A stretch of 64,000 nt of DNA, taken from assembly GCA_910574455.1 (NCBI GenBank), contig CAJSYZ010000005.1, positions 2,914,001-2,978,000 of the forward strand, given 5' to 3'. Below the pieces are notes generated by a model. That model was not told the origin of the DNA, did not search any database, and was given only the letters and a program-made list of their open reading frames with translations. This document shows positions 61,574-64,000 of the stretch, piece after piece. Made by a program: the position numbers and the translations under genes. Within the stretch, counting starts at the first letter, position 1. Each line of letters starts with the position of its first letter. The DNA is from Trichaptum fuscoviolaceum. Its lineage: Eukaryota; Basidiomycota; Agaricomycetes; Hymenochaetales; Trichaptaceae.

Positions 61574-62552
61574 TCACTCACTAAATGGTCTTTCTCTCCG
61601 CAGTAGTAGCATAGTCCCTTACTCCTGCGCTCCCGGCGCACCCTGTCAATCTCCATTGCGTTGGGATCCTTCGTCGAGCTTGCGCCCGCAGTCGGGATCG
61701 TACGCGGAGCTGAACTAGTGGTGCCGGGATTGCTTCGGGGCGTAGCCGCTGGCTTCGATACTGGTCCATAGGCGTGTGCGAGCCTTAGCTTCTCGTCCGT
61801 CTCGGAAACCCAGTTGACGTAGGCATCGAATTTCATATCCTTCGCCTCTGTGCTGGCGATGTGCTGGCGAACCTGGTCTTTGAGTCCCTTCCGGAACATG
61901 TCGAGGTAGATGACATCCGTCGTCGCGTCCTTGGGCCACCCGGTGAGGGCTTGGAGGGCACGGAATTGCGACGCAAACTCGGCGACCGTTCCTGTCTGGC
62001 GTAGGCGCATCAGCTTGTCGGCTGCGGCTTTGTCTGCATCGATTTCTCCGTACGAGGCGCGAAGGGCGGCGAACAGGGCCTCCAGGCTGGCGGCTTCTGG
62101 CGGTGTCGGGATGTCCTGGAGTCGATCTAGAATGGGTCGTGCCCAGTCTTGCGCCGGTCCCCGCAGTAGCATCAGGGCGAATGCGACCTTGCGGGTTTCG
62201 TCAGCCCCGGGTGTTGTCCGAACAGGTAGAGCTTAATCTGGTGAATCCAGTTTTCCAGCTTGGCTCGTTCGCCTTCGAAGGTGTCGGGAAGCTTCATCTT
62301 GAGCCCTGCTCCACCCCCAGACGGGGAGGCGGGCTGGCTCGCGATTTGGGCTTCTAACGCCTGGTTGGCGTGCTTGAGCTGGGCGACAGTGTTCTGAACC
62401 TGATTGTGTTCGTTGACTAACTTGGAGTAGCGTTTTTCGAGGGTGTCGAGGCGATCAAGGATGGGCTGGAGTTTGTCGTCCTCCATCGAGGAGCTCGGGG
62501 ACGGGAAAGCGAAGGTATCTGCGAGTCCTCCCCATTCCTGGTGGGATGACAT
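61345..62552 (-). pseudogene. gag, with one CCHC zinc knuckle; one frame break
   Basis: Opens MSSHQEWGGLADTFAFPS with a coiled-coil stretch (LQPILDRLDTLEKRYSKL). It continues after a frame change near 62205-62215 with the Ty3-type capsid segment (MLLRGPAQDWARPILDRL, TVAEFASQFRALQALTGW) and the nucleocapsid knuckle CYYCGEKDHLVSDC. The frame ends just where the protease frame, one base off, continues, as expected for a gag-pol junction or another missing base. Confidence 0.88.
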
Positions 62553-62641
62553 CGCTGGTCGGCGGTACGGGTGCGGGGGTAGAAGTAAAGAGCGTGAGGG
62601 TGTCGAGTCCGAGCGGCGGTGAGCCAGGACTTTTGACCTAA

Positions 62642-63471
62642 TGTTACGACCGTCGGGAATTGTAGCGGGAAACAGTTTCGGGAAACTGGAATTCGCGACA
62701 AGAACCCGCGTTCGGGAATCTGGATTCGCGACTGGGAACGAGCGTGGGAATTCAGGCGGGAAACGCGCGGGATTCTATCCAGGCGCGTCGCGGGATTCTC
62801 AAGGCCAGCTAGGACTCTTCACTGCTTTGAACGTCAAGTAAGCGGATCCCTAAGGAAGCACTCCACAAGTAAGTATTGCGCAACTAACTACACAGGAGAA
62901 AAGAGAGAGATCGCACCTAAGGAAGCACTCCACAAGAGGTCAAAAGTGGGGTGCTCCTTACGATGCCTACAGCTATTTATCTACTTCGTAAAGACTGTAT
63001 AGTTAATCTACGCTAAATGTCCTTGCGCAATGCGCACCTATCTACTACAAACGATACATGCTACGACCGCACTGCTAGGCATGTCTATCCCGTCTCTCCA
63101 GATGGCTACGGCCTGTCCGTGGACGTCAGCGTCCGGTCCGGGGCCGCGACTAGCCAGACTAGGTATGCCAGACTGTTGCAGGTCGTCACCTTGAGGTACT
63201 AACGGATTAATGAGCGTATGTTGATAAGTGAATGTACGTGTGCCGTGGCGGGTCGTCGTAAATGAATGTGTGTATGCGTGCATGGTGGTCGGGACGGTGG
63301 TGCGGGATAGGTCACGTGAGCGGGGGATCTTGCGGGGGATCGTGCGAGTCGGGAAAGGGGTTTCGCGCGGGGAATCCAATGGCGGGATTCTCCCCGCGGG
63401 ATTGTCTGCTCATGTCGGGATCCTTGGCGGGAAAGTGCGGGAAATGAGAAAAGGGGCCTGGGATCTCGACA
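62642..63471 (-). repeat. 5' LTR (right copy), 830 bases
   Basis: In element orientation it starts TGTCGAGATCCC and ends GGTCGTAACA. The gag ATG lies 90 bases after it. Contains repeated GCGGGAAACG-like words. Confidence 0.95.
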
Positions 63472-63476
63472 TCATG
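63472..63476. other. Target-site duplication TCATG (right)
   Basis: Copy of 56738-56742. The host reading frame resumes in the next base. Confidence 0.9.
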
Positions 63477-64000
63477 GCTATGAATCTCGAAAGATCTGAA
63501 CGCAAACCCCGAAATCCCAGGCTTGCGCTTAAGTTCTTCCTGCCCCTTCTTATTTGGTCCTATAACGAATGCAAGGATTGGGTAGCCGCCTTAGACGAAT
63601 GCAGTTCGGGACAACAGTCAGAGTCGACCAACATTCGACTCTCGGAAACAGAAGTCAATTGTTCTGCCACTCAGACGAAGGCTGTCTTTCAAGCCGGAAC
63701 AGCACGTGATGCACGGCGTCAATGGAAACGTGAACTTGAACGTGCCGGTGGAGAGGGTGCTCTGTCCGACATTCAACAACTCATTCAGAAGTCAATGGAT
63801 ATTCTTGGCGCCGACTTGGCTGACGGCGTAGCATCCTCGTTGAAGATAAATCGACAACTCCTGCGCAAATATGGAGACCGTTCGGCCATCCTGAGCAGGT
63901 TCAATTGGATCAGGAAATGCTTAATTATCCTCTCTGACGACTTGCTCTTGGATATGCTCCTCAAAAATGATGGTGCAATGCGTCGGTTTACGATGAAGAT
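63477..64000 (+). CDS. 3' part of the gene interrupted by the retrotransposon (continues past the window)
   Basis: In the frame set by exon 56389-56742, the 524 bases after the right target duplication are fully open: AMNLERSERKPRNPRLALKF, then LPLLIWSYNECKDWV, a charged helix around RDARRQWKRELERAGGEG, and LLLDMLLKNDGAMRRF at the window edge. The continuation without a stop shows that both pieces were one exon before insertion. The end of the gene is outside the window. Confidence 0.75.

Larger units (their letters stand above)
56743..63471 (-). mobile_element. Full-length Ty3/gypsy chromovirus retrotransposon, 6729 bases
   Basis: Two 830-base LTRs, TG..CA ends in element orientation, a 5-base target duplication, a polypurine tract next to the 3' LTR (57573-57584, GGAGGGGGGTAA or close) and the domain order gag, protease, reverse transcriptase, RNase H, integrase, chromodomain identify a Ty3/gypsy chromovirus on the minus strand. 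The two LTRs differ at two of 830 positions that I can see, so insertion is recent. A primer-binding site with a clear TGG start next to the 5' LTR was not recognised. The element sits in a host coding exon. Confidence 0.95.

Overview
The window reads as nuclear DNA of a filamentous basidiomycete, most likely an Agaricomycete. Genes are split by many 45-75 base introns with GT..AG ends. Recognisable products include a NIMA-type kinase, ribosomal protein uS7/RPS5, a large sugar/polyol transporter, a relic of the fungal wall enzyme alpha-1,3-glucan synthase, and a chromodomain-bearing Ty3/gypsy element. No species name can be supported from the sequence alone. Exon coordinates were worked out by hand from splice signals and checked by reading-frame arithmetic. 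For most genes the summed exons divide exactly by three.

Layout. 1-6.8 kb: gene-poor, with a PB1-like scrap (2.7 kb), a tRNA-like Pol III unit (3.9 kb) and two nested MITEs with TA target sites (4.35-5.59 kb). 6.8-13.9 kb: a pRiA4b ORF-3-like gene, an RRM-like/coiled-coil gene behind two ACGCGT boxes, and a NIMA kinase on the minus strand. 13.9-24.6 kb: gene-poor, holding a shattered alpha-1,3-glucan synthase pseudogene abutting a scrap of TFIIH helicase XPB/Ssl2, then a polypyrimidine repeat. 24.6-26.7 kb: a conserved-looking protein of unknown function. 26.7-31.3 kb: no gene seen. 31.3-43.6 kb: RPS5, an NAD(P)-binding Rossmann protein, a SAM methyltransferase (minus), a second RRM-like/coiled-coil gene (minus, paralogue of the one at 9.3 kb) and an MFS transporter. 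44.07-44.87 kb: a second copy of the 807-base MITE.

45-56.7 kb is different in kind. Its intergenic DNA is crowded with short self-complementary words (CACTGGCAGTG, TTCAAGTTGAA, GACTCGGAGTC, TACTAGTAGTA). It carries a trypsin-fold serine protease with a complete His-Asp-Ser triad, a coiled-coil protein, and an acidic/coiled-coil protein. In three separate places here intron-exon units are tandemly repeated with matching phases. The coiled-coil gene also contains a long GGGAAA hexamer tract translated as Gly-Lys. I regard this block, with apparent ongoing intron/exon multiplication, as the most novel part of the window.

56.74-63.47 kb: a full-length Ty3/gypsy chromovirus (minus strand) with 830-base LTRs that differ at two positions and a TCATG target duplication. 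It sits inside the coding sequence of the gene starting at 55.7 kb, whose reading frame resumes exactly after the element and stays open to the window edge. The element's own ORFs are broken, each break being one base short, which raises the question of base-calling errors in this assembly.
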